64,000 bases of DNA from Bacteroidota bacterium (GCA_023393915.1 JAEXBS010000021.1:124001-188000); one strand, 5' to 3'. Counted from the stretch's first letter, positions 33,801 to 44,158 are shown. Program-made: numbers and translations. Notes: generated from the letters alone by a model not told the origin.

Positions 33801-34496
33801 ATGGTCCTAATAATGATCCTTCTTATTTTAAGTGTGCTTGTGGGCGTGCTTATGGGAAAAGTACTTGGCGAGAGACGTAACATGGCCAAAGGGCTATTGG
33901 TCTTAAGTGCAGGGTTTTTAATTACGCTTTGTCTTAACGAAGTCTTTCCTATGGTGTACGAGAGTCACGCTAAGGATATGGGCGTTTGGGTGCTGGTAGG
34001 AGTTTTACTTCAATTGGTACTTGAAAACTTAACGAAAGGATTTGAACACGGACACATGCACCATCATAGTGAACAAGGTATTTTACCTGTGGCGCTTATC
34101 GTTGGACTTTTTATTCACGCCTTTATTGAAGGAATCCCGCTAGCAAGACTTAGCGAGTGGAACTCACCCTATCTTCAGGGGATCTTAGTGCATAACTTGC
34201 CTATTTCTTTTGTTCTGGGAGCCTTTTTATTTAAAAACAAGAAGTTTTCGCCTTTCTCTTGGTTGGTGATTGTGCTGTTCGCCTTAGCTTCTCCACTGGG
34301 TATGCTTTTAGGGCAATATTTCCCTTCTGCTTGGGAACCCTATTTCTTAGCTATAGTCGGGGGGATTTTCTTACACATATCTTCAGTTATTATTTTTGAA
34401 AGCAGTAAAAATCACAATATTGATTGGGGCAAGATCGCTTTGGTTATTCTTGGAGTAGCTCTGGCGCTTTCAACCCACCAGTTTCATCATCATTAA
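33801..34496 (+). CDS. ZIP-family divalent metal transporter
   Basis: A 231-residue membrane protein with about seven to eight helices. A histidine-rich loop (HGHMHHHSEQ) lies between helices 3 and 4. Metal-site motifs are LFIHAFIEGIPLA in helix 4 and LVHNLPISFVLG in helix 5; the second lacks the usual Glu of HNxPEG. It probably imports zinc or iron. It lies four bases after the methyltransferase gene. Confidence 0.85.
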   Translation: MVLIMILLILSVLVGVLMGKVLGERRNMAKGLLVLSAGFLITLCLNEVFPMVYESHAKDMGVWVLVGVLLQLVLENLTKGFEHGHMHHHSEQGILPVALIVGLFIHAFIEGIPLARLSEWNSPYLQGILVHNLPISFVLGAFLFKNKKFSPFSWLVIVLFALASPLGMLLGQYFPSAWEPYFLAIVGGIFLHISSVIIFESSKNHNIDWGKIALVILGVALALSTHQFHHH

Positions 34497-34542
34497 TGAA
34501 CTTGATTTTTTTTAGCTAAGGCTGAGTTTACAGTAAAATAAA

Positions 34543-34571
34543 ACGGCTTATCCACAAAAAGGATAAGCCGT
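34543..34571. terminator. Bidirectional terminator between the ZIP and OmpP1-like genes
   Basis: ACGGCTTATCC and GGATAAGCCGT form an 11-pair stem with a 7-base loop. T-rich sequence follows mainly on the - strand, serving the porin gene. Confidence 0.82.
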
Positions 34572-34600
34572 CTTTCATTTGTTCCTAGAAAGGAATCTTT

Positions 34601-35995
34601 TTAGAATTTCCATCCCATAGTTAGTGTGAAAATATTTTGGTTTCGATCAATTTCTCCAACCACCGCATAATCATTTGCAAAGTACGCACTGGAAGAGTAG
34701 TACTGGGTTTGAGCGGCCTCTGATCCTCTAAGGAAAGGAGTAGAGTAGGTAGAGCTCAGGTTAGTATAAGCAGCATCTAAATAGAAACTTTTAAAATCGT
34801 ATCCGATACCTGCTGCAAGCCTTTGCTTAGACCCTGCATAAAGATTGTCGTAAGAAGCTTCTCCGGTTTGTCCACTGGATTGAAGGATTCCCAAAGCAAT
34901 AGCTTCAGTGGGACTGGTTGAGTAACCGTAACCGGCGCGTAGACGCAGCTGGTTGATTCGGTATTCTCCTCCCACTTTAATCTCAGACACGTTCTTGTAT
35001 TGGTTGGAGAAGAACTCGTCCATTTCGCTTTGTGCTGCCTGCCCCATTTTACCAAATTTAGGATCGGTGAGTCCTAAAGTATAGTCCACATTTAAAGCGA
35101 AGTTTTTGCTTGGTACATAGGCCGCCGAAAGGGTTGCTTTTAATGGAGAGGTGTAGCTTCTGCTTTCATAATATTCTCCATCATCAGCCATGTCTAATCC
35201 GTAATACTGATAGCTACGGTCCATTTGCCACCAAGTCGGAGTTTCTAAAGCAAGTCCTAAACGAAATTCATTCGAAACTTTACCTATAACCCCAAGGGAG
35301 GCAGAAAATCCAGAGGCTTCTTCATAATACGGAGTATACTGTTTGGAGAAAACCTCGGTAGCGCCATCGCTAGCGTAAGTCATGGCGGCAGAATCCCATT
35401 GCGTCAGGGAAAGTCCTGAGAGGTGAAGGGCTGCTCCTAAATAGATTCTATTTTGGTAATTGGTTCCTAGTCCTAGGCTCATTTTGCTTCTATCGCCTAA
35501 ACGATTGAATGCTTGTCCTGAGTAGGAGAGTCGGTCTCCATCGGTAAGATCAAACGTAATATTGGAGTTACCAGGAAGTTCAGCGTAATCTTCTACGGAT
35601 TCACGAGAGAAATTAATTCCTAAATTGATGAATTTCCAATCCGAATCCTTACGGTTTTGTAAGGAAATGATACCACCGACATTACCTAGATCCGTTTTGT
35701 TTATTTTGTAGTCTAGCGAGTTTCCGTGAAGTGAAGAGGTGTTTTTTGTGCTGCTCACCGATAAAGTAGCGGATAAATCAGAAGCAATAGCGACCCCAAC
35801 TCCTGCCGGGTTAGTCGTCATTGTAGAGGCTTCTCCACCTAGAGCACCCATGGATCCTGCCATGGCATTGTATTTTGCTGTTCCTAAATCAGAACCGTTG
35901 TAAACTTCTAGGGCATTTCTAAGTACAGAGGTGTCTTGTCCTTGTGCAAAGAAGAAGGCTCCTAGAGATAAAATAGCTATTGATTTTTTAATCAT
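34601..35995 (-). CDS. OmpP1/FadL-like outer-membrane transport protein
   Basis: A 464-residue protein with a signal peptide ending FFAQGQ. The sequence is aromatic-rich beta strand throughout and ends in TLTMGWKF, a typical outer-membrane C-terminus. MAGSMGALGGEASTMTTNPAGVG near residues 45-67 includes the NPAG motif of the FadL hatch domain family. It probably lets a hydrophobic substrate cross the outer membrane. It lies upstream of the bidirectional terminator. Confidence 0.82.
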   Translation of the reverse strand: MIKKSIAILSLGAFFFAQGQDTSVLRNALEVYNGSDLGTAKYNAMAGSMGALGGEASTMTTNPAGVGVAIASDLSATLSVSSTKNTSSLHGNSLDYKINKTDLGNVGGIISLQNRKDSDWKFINLGINFSRESVEDYAELPGNSNITFDLTDGDRLSYSGQAFNRLGDRSKMSLGLGTNYQNRIYLGAALHLSGLSLTQWDSAAMTYASDGATEVFSKQYTPYYEEASGFSASLGVIGKVSNEFRLGLALETPTWWQMDRSYQYYGLDMADDGEYYESRSYTSPLKATLSAAYVPSKNFALNVDYTLGLTDPKFGKMGQAAQSEMDEFFSNQYKNVSEIKVGGEYRINQLRLRAGYGYSTSPTEAIALGILQSSGQTGEASYDNLYAGSKQRLAAGIGYDFKSFYLDAAYTNLSSTYSTPFLRGSEAAQTQYYSSSAYFANDYAVVGEIDRNQNIFTLTMGWKF

Positions 35996-36032
35996 TGATA
36001 GGGTAATATAATTTCTTAAAATAAAAAGTTAG

Positions 36033-37031
36033 TTATCTGAATCCACCGCGAGTTCCAGAACTACGGGTTCCTGAAGAGAATCCTCCACTAGAGGAAGAAC
36101 TTCTAAAACCTCCATCGTTTCTAAAGCCACCGTTTGAGTTATTTCTCCATCCGCTGTCCGAACGGTTTTCTAAAACTCTTCGCTCTGGACGTCTATCTTC
36201 CATTCTTGGTTGAGGGACTCTCTGGTTTCTTACGCCGGAATTTGTTCTTTGAGAAGGAGTAAAAGTTCCTCTTCTTAAAGTACTTGAGCTTCCGTTTGGT
36301 CTTACGGTGCGAAGCGTTCCTGGAGAGGAGTTTCTGAATCCAGTATTACGGTTCATCGTATTGGTTTGAGGATTGCGGTAATTGCCATCGGCACCACTCT
36401 TCACGTGAGGTCTGCGGTAACGGTCGTTGTAGTAGTTTCCGTAATAGCCTCCGTAGTAATTTCCGTATCCGTAGTATGGAGAGTAGTAACCATAGTAAGG
36501 GTTGTAGTATCCATAACCCCATGGATAAAAACTGTAAGGACTATAGAATGGAGAATACCCCCAATCCCAAGGCGAGTAGCCAAAATAAGGGTTGTAACCG
36601 TAACCCCAGCCCATTCCAAACGAGAAATGAAGTCCTAGGCCTCGGTTCCAATAGTAAGGAGAGTATCCAAATGACCACGGGTAGGAATACCCATAATCAC
36701 TGTAATAAATTTCTGATCCAGCGTAATTCCCCCAATCGGTGGATAACGCCTCTTCGTCCCAATAACGGGTTTTTTGTCGCTGCTCATTGACCGCGCTTTT
36801 TTCAATAATTCCGGGTTCATCGTAAGAATATACTTCTCCGACCTGGTTTTCATAAGCATAAATGGGCTCTTCTACAGGAAGTGTATCTGTAGAAGGGTCG
36901 TAGTAGACTCCGTCGGTCTCCGAATAGCCTCCTGGATAAGCTACACAGGCGACTGAAAGCATTCCTCCGCCAAGAAGCATTCCAAGCGAACGAAAAATTT
37001 TCTTTGGGTTTTTATGTAGATTTCGTTTCAT
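36033..37031 (-). CDS. Tyr/Gly-rich lipoprotein of unknown function
   Basis: A 332-residue lipoprotein with a signal peptide and lipobox SVAC at residues 26-29. The centre (residues about 130-205) is extremely rich in Tyr, Gly, Pro, Trp and Phe with repeats of the kind YGYYNPYYGYYSPYYG. The C-terminal third is Arg/Ser/Gly-rich and ends in Gly-Ser repeats (GGFSSGTRSSGTRGGFR). No fold is recognised. It is divergently placed next to proS, 150 bases apart. Long antisense frames over the repeat are composition artefacts. Confidence 0.7.
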   Translation of the reverse strand: MKRNLHKNPKKIFRSLGMLLGGGMLSVACVAYPGGYSETDGVYYDPSTDTLPVEEPIYAYENQVGEVYSYDEPGIIEKSAVNEQRQKTRYWDEEALSTDWGNYAGSEIYYSDYGYSYPWSFGYSPYYWNRGLGLHFSFGMGWGYGYNPYFGYSPWDWGYSPFYSPYSFYPWGYGYYNPYYGYYSPYYGYGNYYGGYYGNYYNDRYRRPHVKSGADGNYRNPQTNTMNRNTGFRNSSPGTLRTVRPNGSSSTLRRGTFTPSQRTNSGVRNQRVPQPRMEDRRPERRVLENRSDSGWRNNSNGGFRNDGGFRSSSSSGGFSSGTRSSGTRGGFR

Positions 37032-37181
37032 GATAGAGTATGAGATTTTTATTTGATTTATATTTGCATTTCAAGCAAAAATAGAACCAATTCGGCGGTT
37101 TTTGCTTGTTCAAAAATACGCTTTTTATTTAGATACTTAGGAAAGCGAAAAGTTAAATGATCAGTAGAAATTTATTAGAAA

Positions 37182-38657
37182 ATGGCAAAACTTACTTCAA
37201 GGACTGAGGATTACAGCAAATGGTATAATGAACTGGTAGTAAAAGCGGATTTGGCGGAAAACTCCGGAGTTCGTGGCTCTATGGTAATTAAACCTTACGG
37301 TTATGCAATTTGGGAGAAAATGCGTGATGAATTGGACCGTCGTTTTAAAGAGACGGGGCATCAAAATGCTTACTTTCCTTTATTTGTTCCCAAAAGTCTT
37401 TTTGAAGCGGAGGAGAAAAATGCAGAGGGTTTTGCTAAGGAATGTGCGGTAGTTACACACTACCGACTAAAAACGGACCCAGAGGATTCTCGTAAACTCA
37501 TAGTGGATCCTGATGCCAAATTAGAAGAAGAACTGATAGTAAGACCTACTTCCGAGGCCATTATTTGGAACACGTACAAATCTTGGATTCAGTCCTACAG
37601 AGACCTACCAATTTTAATTAATCAGTGGGCGAACGTGGTAAGATGGGAAATGAGAACTCGATTGTTTTTGCGTACGGCAGAATTTTTATGGCAGGAAGGT
37701 CACACCGCTCACGCGACTGAAAAGGAAGCCGTAGAAGAGAGTGAAAAAATGCTAGAGGTGTACGCTACTTTTGCAGAAAACTTCATGGCAATGCCCGTGA
37801 TTCGTGGGATTAAATCGCCTTCAGAGCGATTTGCAGGTGCCGTGGAAACCTATTGTATTGAAGCCATGATGCAAGACGGTAAGGCTTTACAGGCAGGAAC
37901 TTCGCACTTTTTAGGTCAGAATTTTGCTGAGGCATTTGATGTGAAATTCACCAATAGGGAAGGGAAACAAGAATTCGCATGGGCTACCTCTTGGGGAGTA
38001 TCTACTCGATTAATAGGTGCATTAATTATGGCGCACTCTGATGATCATGGTTTGGTGCTTCCTCCTACCTTAGCTCCTATTCAGGTGGTTATCGTTCCTA
38101 TTTTTAAAGGGGACGAGCAATTAGAAAGAATCCGTCAAGTTGCGGACTCAATCTCAACTAATTTACGAGCAAAAGGAATTTCAGTTAAATTTGATGACGA
38201 TGATCAGAACAAACCAGGATGGAAGTTTGCAGAGTACGAACTCAAAGGGGTGCCTGTACGTATTGCGCTAGGTGAACGTGATTTAAAAGAGGGGCTTGTA
38301 GAGATTGCTAGAAGGGATACCCTAAGCAAAGAGACTCGAGCGCTGGAAGGAGTAGAAGAGTATATTGAAGAATTACTTCAGACCATTCAAAAAGATATTT
38401 ACCAAAAAGCTCTTGATTATAGAGAAGCGCATATTACCTCTGTTGATACTTTTGAAGAATTCAAAGAAGTGCTAGAGACCAAAGGAGGATTCATTTCCGC
38501 GCATTGGGATGGATCAGAAGAAGAGGAAGAAAAAATTAAAGAATTAACGAAGGCTACGATTCGCTGTATTCCTTTGGATGCAGTGGAGGAAGAGGGCGTT
38601 TCATTAATTTCTGGAAAGCCTTCCTCGCGCCGAGTGATTTTCGCAAAAGCTTATTAA
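37182..38657 (+). CDS. proS: Prolyl-tRNA synthetase (eukaryote/archaeal-like type)
   Basis: A 491-residue class II synthetase. It has class II motif 1 ([16 protein letters not shown]), [12 protein letters not shown], motif 2 ([28 protein letters not shown]) and [21 protein letters not shown]. The C-terminus has the ProRS type anticodon domain and a zinc-region-like extension ending IFAKAY. No inserted editing domain is present, which fits the shorter type used by many Bacteroidota. Length is normal. Confidence 0.95.
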   Translation: MAKLTSRTEDYSKWYNELVVKADLAENSGVRGSMVIKPYGYAIWEKMRDELDRRFKETGHQNAYFPLFVPKSLFEAEEKNAEGFAKECAVVTHYRLKTDPEDSRKLIVDPDAKLEEELIVRPTSEAIIWNTYKSWIQSYRDLPILINQWANVVRWEMRTRLFLRTAEFLWQEGHTAHATEKEAVEESEKMLEVYATFAENFMAMPVIRGIKSPSERFAGAVETYCIEAMMQDGKALQAGTSHFLGQNFAEAFDVKFTNREGKQEFAWATSWGVSTRLIGALIMAHSDDHGLVLPPTLAPIQVVIVPIFKGDEQLERIRQVADSISTNLRAKGISVKFDDDDQNKPGWKFAEYELKGVPVRIALGERDLKEGLVEIARRDTLSKETRALEGVEEYIEELLQTIQKDIYQKALDYREAHITSVDTFEEFKEVLETKGGFISAHWDGSEEEEEKIKELTKATIRCIPLDAVEEEGVSLISGKPSSRRVIFAKAY

Positions 38658-38741
38658 TAAAAGTTAAATTTTCGCAGTATTTCCCCTTTTGGATTGGAAT
38701 TTGCTTAATGATAGGTAGTTAACTTTAAAAAAAATACTATT

Positions 38742-40031
38742 ATGTCATTAAACATTATTGATCTGATCAAAGGTCAGCTGGGACCGGCATTAGTGTCTCA
38801 AGCAGCCACCCAAATGGGAGAAAGTGAATCAGGAATTTCAAAAGCAATTTCTGGGTTTCTTCCTGCAGTTGTAGGAGCTTTAGCAAATAGAAGCGACGAT
38901 TCCAATGTGCTTGATGCAATTACGGGGGCTTCTAATAGTGGACTTTTAGGGAACTTGCTAGGGGGAACTCAGCAGAATTCTTTAATCTCTTCTCTATTGA
39001 ACTCTCTTTTTGGAGATAAAATTTCTGGACTTTTAAATACAGTAGTGGGATATGCTGGAATTGGTAACGGTTCAGCTTCTTCATTACTTAATTTGGTTAC
39101 AGGAGCTACTCTAGGTTCTGTTGGTAAGTACGCCGCAGATAACAATTTAGACGCTTCTGGAATTTCTTCTTTACTAAGAGATCAGAAAGGAATTGTTTCT
39201 ACGCTTTTACCTGCGGGACTTACCTTAGCATCTCTTGGATTTGGAGATTCAAGTTCTACAGCGCCAATAAATACTCCACCAATTACGGAGCCTGTTTCAC
39301 CAGAAATTCGTGAAGTTCCTCCTGTTGTGGATCCAGTAACTCCTCCTAAAGTAGAAGTACACCGGGCTGGTGCTACGCATGAGCCGGCCAATTCTGGAGG
39401 TTCTATCTGGAAATGGCTTCTTCCTTTACTTTTACTTCTTGCCGCTGGATATTTCTTATTTAAGCAATGCAACAAGTCAGGAGAAACCACTGTAGTAAAT
39501 GCAGATACACTTACTATTGATAGTGATACTGCAACATTAATTTCAGATTCAGCTTCGATGGATGGACTTAGAGAATCTACTACAGTTACTCTTCCAGACG
39601 GTACCACTCTAAATGCTTACAAAGGAGGTATTGAAGACCAAGTAGTAAGCTTCTTAAATTCTGGTGATTATGAAAATCTTTCAGAAGATCAATTAAAGGA
39701 CCGTTGGTTTAATTTCGATAATTTGAATTTCGAGTTTGGAACTACGCAACTTACTGCAGAATCTCAAGTTCAATTAGATAATTTGAAGGCTATTTTAGCA
39801 GCTTACCCTAATGCCAAAATTAAAATTGGTGCTTATACAGATAAAAAAGGGGACGATGAGGTGAATAAAAACCTTTCAGAAGATCGTGCGGAGGCAGTGA
39901 AAACTGCATTGGCTTCTGATCAAGTTGTAGACGCTGAAGGGTACGGTGAAGAATTTGCTGTAGTGCCAGAAACGGCTACGGATCAAGAAAGAGAAGCAGA
40001 TCGTAAGACGGCTATCCGATTTGAAAAATAA
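38742..40031 (+). CDS. DUF937 - transmembrane - OmpA-like fusion protein
   Basis: A 429-residue protein. Residues 1-155 form a DUF937 domain (GESESGISKAISGFLPAVVGAL), followed by a Pro-rich linker (residues 170-210). A single membrane helix (WKWLLPLLLLLAAGYFLF) spans about residues 222-239. The C-terminal 100 residues are an OmpA-like peptidoglycan-binding domain (FGTTQLTAESQVQLD, GAYTDKKGDDEVNKNLSEDRA). The layout suggests an inner-membrane anchored protein reaching the cell wall. DUF937 has no known activity. Confidence 0.85.
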   Translation: MSLNIIDLIKGQLGPALVSQAATQMGESESGISKAISGFLPAVVGALANRSDDSNVLDAITGASNSGLLGNLLGGTQQNSLISSLLNSLFGDKISGLLNTVVGYAGIGNGSASSLLNLVTGATLGSVGKYAADNNLDASGISSLLRDQKGIVSTLLPAGLTLASLGFGDSSSTAPINTPPITEPVSPEIREVPPVVDPVTPPKVEVHRAGATHEPANSGGSIWKWLLPLLLLLAAGYFLFKQCNKSGETTVVNADTLTIDSDTATLISDSASMDGLRESTTVTLPDGTTLNAYKGGIEDQVVSFLNSGDYENLSEDQLKDRWFNFDNLNFEFGTTQLTAESQVQLDNLKAILAAYPNAKIKIGAYTDKKGDDEVNKNLSEDRAEAVKTALASDQVVDAEGYGEEFAVVPETATDQEREADRKTAIRFEK

Positions 40032-40062
40032 CAACCTTCGTTTTTAAAAGGAGTTTGTGATT

Positions 40063-40097
40063 AAAATCCTGAGAACCTTTGGTTCTCAGGATTTTTT
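40063..40097 (+). terminator. Terminator after the DUF937-OmpA gene
   Basis: AAATCCTGAGAACC pairs perfectly with GGTTCTCAGGATTT around a TTT loop, followed by a T run. Confidence 0.9.
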
Positions 40098-40131
40098 ATA
40101 TGGTTTGTTTTACCACTTAGAAAATTAGTTG

Positions 40132-40156
40132 TATTTTTGTTAGACTATTCTAACAA
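40132..40156 (+). promoter_or_regulatory. mntH promoter -7 box with overlapping palindromic metalloregulator site
   Basis: The -7 box TATTTTTG is at 40132-40139. Overlapping its end is a perfect inverted repeat with arms TTGTTAG (40137-40143) and CTAACAA (40150-40156) around ACTATT. This shape resembles DtxR/MntR-type operators. Binding would cover the transcription start and shut off the transporter when metal is plentiful. Confidence 0.65.
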
Positions 40157-40165
40157 TTAGGTTAA

Positions 40166-41488
40166 ATGTCTGAAAAGAAAGCTTGGAGAAGAGAGCGAAG
40201 TGGAAATTCCTTATCGGAATCTTTTGCTTCGGTCGAGGTGCCTAAAGACCGAGGGTTTTATAGAAAACTCTTGGCTTTTATGGGTCCTGGGCTTTTGATT
40301 GCAGTCGGGTATATGGATCCAGGAAACTGGGCAACCGATATTGCTGGAGGAGCGCAGTTTGGCTACACGCTTTTGTCTGTCGTGCTAATTTCTAATCTCT
40401 TTGCCATCGTTCTTCAGCATCTCTCCTTAAAGCTAGGTATTGCTGCGGAAAGAGATTTGGCTCAGGCTTGTCGAGATCATTTTAATCCTGTAACGAATTT
40501 TATTCTTTGGGTATTCTGTGAAATTGCCATTGCCGCCATGGATTTGGCGGAAGTCATTGGAACGGCGATCGCCTTAAATTTGCTTTTTGGTATCCCCCTT
40601 ACCTGGGGAGTAGCCATTACCATTCTTGATGTTTTACTCATTTTAATGCTTCAAGCGCGTGGATTCCGCTATATAGAAAGTGTAGTAGGAGGGCTTATTT
40701 TCATCATTATGATCTGCTTCTTTTATGAGCTAATCATCTCTCAACCCCAGTGGTTTTCTGTTTTAGAGGGAATGCTTCCAAAGAAAGAAGTGGTAACCAA
40801 CCCCTCCATGCTGTATATTGCAATTGGAATTTTAGGGGCTACGGTCATGCCTCACAATTTGTACCTTCATAGCAGTATTGTTCAAACGCGTAATTATTCG
40901 CGAAGCCCTAAAGGAAAAAAGGAGGCGATTAAGTTTGCAACCATCGATAGTAGCCTTTCTTTAGTAATCGCTTTCTTTGTTAATGCGGCCATTTTGGTTC
41001 TAGCCGCCTCGACCTTTCATACCTCCGGAAACCACGAGATTGCAGATATTCACGATGCGCACCGCATGTTAGAGCCTCTTTTAGGTACTTCATTGGCGAG
41101 TGTGGTATTCGCTATAGCGCTCCTGGCCTCAGGACAGAACTCCACTCTGACCGGAACCCTTGCGGGACAGATTGTCATGGAGGGATTTTTGGATATAAAG
41201 TTAAAACCTTGGCTTAGGCGATTAATTACGCGACTCATTGCTGTAGTCCCTGCTTTTTTTGTAACTCTTTTTTATGGAGAACAGGGAACCACAGAACTTC
41301 TTATTTTAAGCCAGGTAATTCTTTCTATGCAGCTTAGTTTTGCAGTAGTTCCCCTGGTTATGTTTACGAGTAGCAAGCTTAAAATGGGTCCTTTTGTCAA
41401 CCCTTTATGGCTCAAAATCTTAGTGGGCATCATTACCATTATCATCGTAGTACTCAATGGCTACTTACTTTTTGTGGAGTTGTTCTAG
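40166..41488 (+). CDS. mntH: Nramp-family divalent metal transporter
   Basis: A 440-residue polytopic protein with about 11 helices. The metal-binding motif of helix 1 is [10 protein letters not shown] and that of helix 6 is [14 protein letters not shown], both standard Nramp. [19 protein letters not shown] is helix 3. It imports Mn2+ or Fe2+ with protons. A palindromic site overlaps its promoter. Length is normal. Confidence 0.93.
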   Translation: MSEKKAWRRERSGNSLSESFASVEVPKDRGFYRKLLAFMGPGLLIAVGYMDPGNWATDIAGGAQFGYTLLSVVLISNLFAIVLQHLSLKLGIAAERDLAQACRDHFNPVTNFILWVFCEIAIAAMDLAEVIGTAIALNLLFGIPLTWGVAITILDVLLILMLQARGFRYIESVVGGLIFIIMICFFYELIISQPQWFSVLEGMLPKKEVVTNPSMLYIAIGILGATVMPHNLYLHSSIVQTRNYSRSPKGKKEAIKFATIDSSLSLVIAFFVNAAILVLAASTFHTSGNHEIADIHDAHRMLEPLLGTSLASVVFAIALLASGQNSTLTGTLAGQIVMEGFLDIKLKPWLRRLITRLIAVVPAFFVTLFYGEQGTTELLILSQVILSMQLSFAVVPLVMFTSSKLKMGPFVNPLWLKILVGIITIIIVVLNGYLLFVELF

Positions 41489-41586
41489 TCTCTCCATTTA
41501 TTCACTTCTTTCAATAATCGGACAAAATTTCCTTTTCTAGGGGTTTGGCAATGATTTTGAGAATAAGAGGATAAAATATCGAATTT

Positions 41587-42153
41587 ATGTCAGAACATTT
41601 GGATAAAAACGAAGAAGTAGAAAATACAATGGAGCCTAATGAAGAGCTGGAAAGCCAAGGTGCACCAGAAGATAAAGTAGAAGAAACTAAGGAAGAAGTG
41701 ACTCTTTCTGAGCCTACTTTAGAAGACCAATTAAAAGAGGAAAAAGACCGATACATTCGTCTTTTTGCGGAGTTCGAGAATTACAAAAAAAGAACCAGTC
41801 GTGAGAAGATGGAGTTCTTCCAATACGCCAATCAAGACTTGATGACCTCTATGTTAGGAGTTATGGATGATTTTGAAAGAGCGCTTAAAGAGCTAGCTAA
41901 ATCTTCCGATGAAACCCAGCTAAAAGGAGTAGAGCTTATTTACCAAAAGCTTAAGTCAAAGCTTGAAGAAAAAGGACTTAAGGCGCTGGAAGTAAATCCT
42001 GGTGATGTATTTAATGTCGATCATCACGAGGCCATTACGCAAATTCCTGCTCCATCGCCGGAACTTAAAGGAAAAATTGTAGATGTAGTGGAAACCGGTT
42101 ACACACTTTACGATAAAGTGATTCGTTTCTCCAAAGTAGTGACTGGAAATTAA
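41587..42153 (+). CDS. grpE: Nucleotide exchange factor GrpE
   Basis: A 188-residue co-chaperone. The acidic N-terminal 50 residues are followed by a long coiled coil (EEKDRYIRLFAEFENYKKRT) and the C-terminal beta domain (VDHHEAITQIPAPSPELKGKIVDVVETGYTL). It releases ADP from DnaK. It is upstream of dnaJ in the same direction. Confidence 0.95.
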   Translation: MSEHLDKNEEVENTMEPNEELESQGAPEDKVEETKEEVTLSEPTLEDQLKEEKDRYIRLFAEFENYKKRTSREKMEFFQYANQDLMTSMLGVMDDFERALKELAKSSDETQLKGVELIYQKLKSKLEEKGLKALEVNPGDVFNVDHHEAITQIPAPSPELKGKIVDVVETGYTLYDKVIRFSKVVTGN

Positions 42154-42221
42154 TTTAAACCCCGTACTCCTTTTACTCCTTTTCATTTAAGGAGCCTAAG
42201 GAATGTACCAAACCTTCTTTT

Positions 42222-43352
42222 ATGTCAAAAAGAGATTATTACGAAGTACTTGGAGTGTCCAAATCTGCAAGTGCTGATGAAATTAAAAAAGCTTACCGAA
42301 AACTGGCCATCAAGTTTCACCCGGATAAAAACCCAGGAGACAAAGAGGCCGAAGAAAAATTTAAAGAAGCTGCTGAGGCTTACGAAGTACTAAGCGACTC
42401 GGATAAAAAAGCACGTTACGATCAGTTCGGTCATGCCGGAATGAGTGGAGGTGCAGGCTTTGGCGGTGGCGGAGGCTTTGGCGGCGGAATGAGCATGGAG
42501 GATATCTTCTCTCAATTTGGAGATATTTTTGGAGGTCATTTTGGCGGAGGTTTTGGAGGCTTTGGCGGCGGCGGAGCGAGAACGCAAAACAGAGGAAGTA
42601 ACCTTCGCGTTCGTATGAAGCTGAATTTGGAAGAAATGGTTAATGGTACCCAAAAGACCATTAAAGTCAAAAAAATGAAAGTTGCTCCTGGAGTAAGCGC
42701 AAAAACTTGTCCTACCTGTGGAGGAACGGGAGCTCAAGTAAAAGTGGTCAATACAATGTTTGGCCAAATGCAAACGCAAAGCGCTTGTGGGACTTGTGGC
42801 GGACTTGGAAAGGTAGCAGACAAAATTCCACAAGGAGCCAATGAGCATGGACTGATCCGTGAGGATGAAGAAGTGACCATTAATATTCCTGCAGGTGCGA
42901 GAGACGGAATTCAACTCAATGTAAGAGGAAAAGGAAACGATGCTCCTTTTGGAGGAAGTCCTGGAGACCTTTTGGTGGTTGTTGAAGAAGAAGTTGACAA
43001 GCAAATCAAAAGGGAAGGGGATAACCTTCACCAAGAGCTGTATATTTCTTTTGCAGAAGCTGCATTAGGATGTACTAAAGAAATTTCCACGGTTGGTAGT
43101 AAAGTAAAAATTAAGGTCGATGCAGGAACGCAGAGCGGGAAAATACTAAGACTTTCAGGAAAAGGACTTCCTAGCATTGATAGTTACGGAAAAGGAGATA
43201 TGTTTGTACACATTAATGTATGGACTCCACAAAAACTCAATCCAGAACAAAAAGCATTTTTTGAAAAGCAACTAGCTTCGGGTGATATGGTAGCTGAGCC
43301 TAGTGGAAGAGAGAAATCCTTTTTTGATAAAGTAAAAGACCTTTTTAACTAA
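42222..43352 (+). CDS. dnaJ: Chaperone DnaJ with a reduced zinc-finger domain
   Basis: A 376-residue Hsp40. The J domain (residues 1-70) contains the HPD motif in [10 protein letters not shown] long Gly/Phe linker follows (residues 77-122). The central zinc domain has only two CxxCxGxG motifs (CPTCGGTG and CGTCGGLG) instead of the usual four, so one zinc site rather than two. The C-terminal peptide-binding domains are complete ([19 protein letters not shown]). I recall the two-motif form from other flavobacteria, so it is probably lineage-typical. Confidence 0.93.
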   Translation: MSKRDYYEVLGVSKSASADEIKKAYRKLAIKFHPDKNPGDKEAEEKFKEAAEAYEVLSDSDKKARYDQFGHAGMSGGAGFGGGGGFGGGMSMEDIFSQFGDIFGGHFGGGFGGFGGGGARTQNRGSNLRVRMKLNLEEMVNGTQKTIKVKKMKVAPGVSAKTCPTCGGTGAQVKVVNTMFGQMQTQSACGTCGGLGKVADKIPQGANEHGLIREDEEVTINIPAGARDGIQLNVRGKGNDAPFGGSPGDLLVVVEEEVDKQIKREGDNLHQELYISFAEAALGCTKEISTVGSKVKIKVDAGTQSGKILRLSGKGLPSIDSYGKGDMFVHINVWTPQKLNPEQKAFFEKQLASGDMVAEPSGREKSFFDKVKDLFN

Positions 43353-43382
43353 AAGATAATCACGCTTAAGTGATCTAAAACC

Positions 43383-43427
43383 AAAAAGAAGCTGTCTCAA
43401 ATAGAAACAGCTTCTTTTTTTTTTTTT
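43383..43427. terminator. Bidirectional terminator between dnaJ and clpP
   Basis: AAAGAAGCTGT and ACAGCTTCTTT form an 11-pair stem with an 11-base loop. A long T run follows on the + strand and a shorter one on the - strand. Confidence 0.9.
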
Positions 43428-43471
43428 ATTCTGTATCCTTTTTTAATAGGATACCTTAAGGTGAAGACGAA

Positions 43472-44158
43472 TTATTTTTCCTCTGTCTTACGCTCTAGTA
43501 CTTCGTCCACCATTCCGTAATCTTTTGCTTCACTTGAAGTCATCCAGTAATCACGGTCAGAGGATTTTTCTACCCAATCGTAGGTTTGTCCTGAATGATG
43601 AGAAATGATTTCGTAGAGTTCTTTCTTAAGTTTTAGCATTTCTCTTAAGTTGATTTCCATATCGGATGCTACACCTTGCGCTCCTCCAGAAGGTTGGTGA
43701 ATCATTACTCTTGAATGCTTCAGGGCAGAGCGTTTCCCTTTTTCTCCCGCTACCAAAAGAACTGCACCCATACTGGCTGCCATCCCTGTACAAATAGTTG
43801 CTACGTCGGGTTTAATGATTTGCATCGTATCGTAAATTCCTAGCCCTGCATAAACACTTCCTCCAGGAGAGTTGATGTAGATTTGAATGTCTTTTGACGG
43901 ATCAGCGCTCTCTAAGAAAAGAAGCTGAGCGGTAACGATATTGGCTACTTGATCATCGATTCCTGTTCCTAGAAAAATAATGCGGTCCATCATTAATCTT
44001 GAGAAAACGTCCATCTGTGCCACGTTAAGTCTTCTTTCTTCCATAATGTATGGAGTCAGATTGGTTGGATTGAACATCCCCATGTATTGGTCGGTGGCTA
44101 GTCCGCTTTGTCCTAAGTGCTTCGTAGAGAAGTCGCGGAATTCTTTTTTAATATCCAT
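43472..44158 (-). CDS. clpP: ATP-dependent Clp protease proteolytic subunit
   Basis: A 228-residue serine peptidase. The catalytic serine is in CTGMAASMGAVLL and the catalytic histidine in SRVMIHQPSGG. IQIYINSPGGSVYAGLGIYD forms the oxyanion and substrate strand. It assembles into a tetradecamer with ClpX or ClpA-type unfoldases. It is followed upstream by dnaG on the same strand with 79 bases between. Confidence 0.95.
   Translation of the reverse strand: MDIKKEFRDFSTKHLGQSGLATDQYMGMFNPTNLTPYIMEERRLNVAQMDVFSRLMMDRIIFLGTGIDDQVANIVTAQLLFLESADPSKDIQIYINSPGGSVYAGLGIYDTMQIIKPDVATICTGMAASMGAVLLVAGEKGKRSALKHSRVMIHQPSGGAQGVASDMEINLREMLKLKKELYEIISHHSGQTYDWVEKSSDRDYWMTSSEAKDYGMVDEVLERKTEEK

Noticed and set aside
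36366..36638. Val/Ile-rich frames antisense to the Tyr-rich lipoprotein
   Set aside because: The composition is the direct consequence of reading TAC/TAT and GGN repeats on the other strand.
42450..42580. GGxGGxGG repeats as a possible tandem repeat element
   Set aside because: They are the Gly/Phe linker codons of dnaJ.
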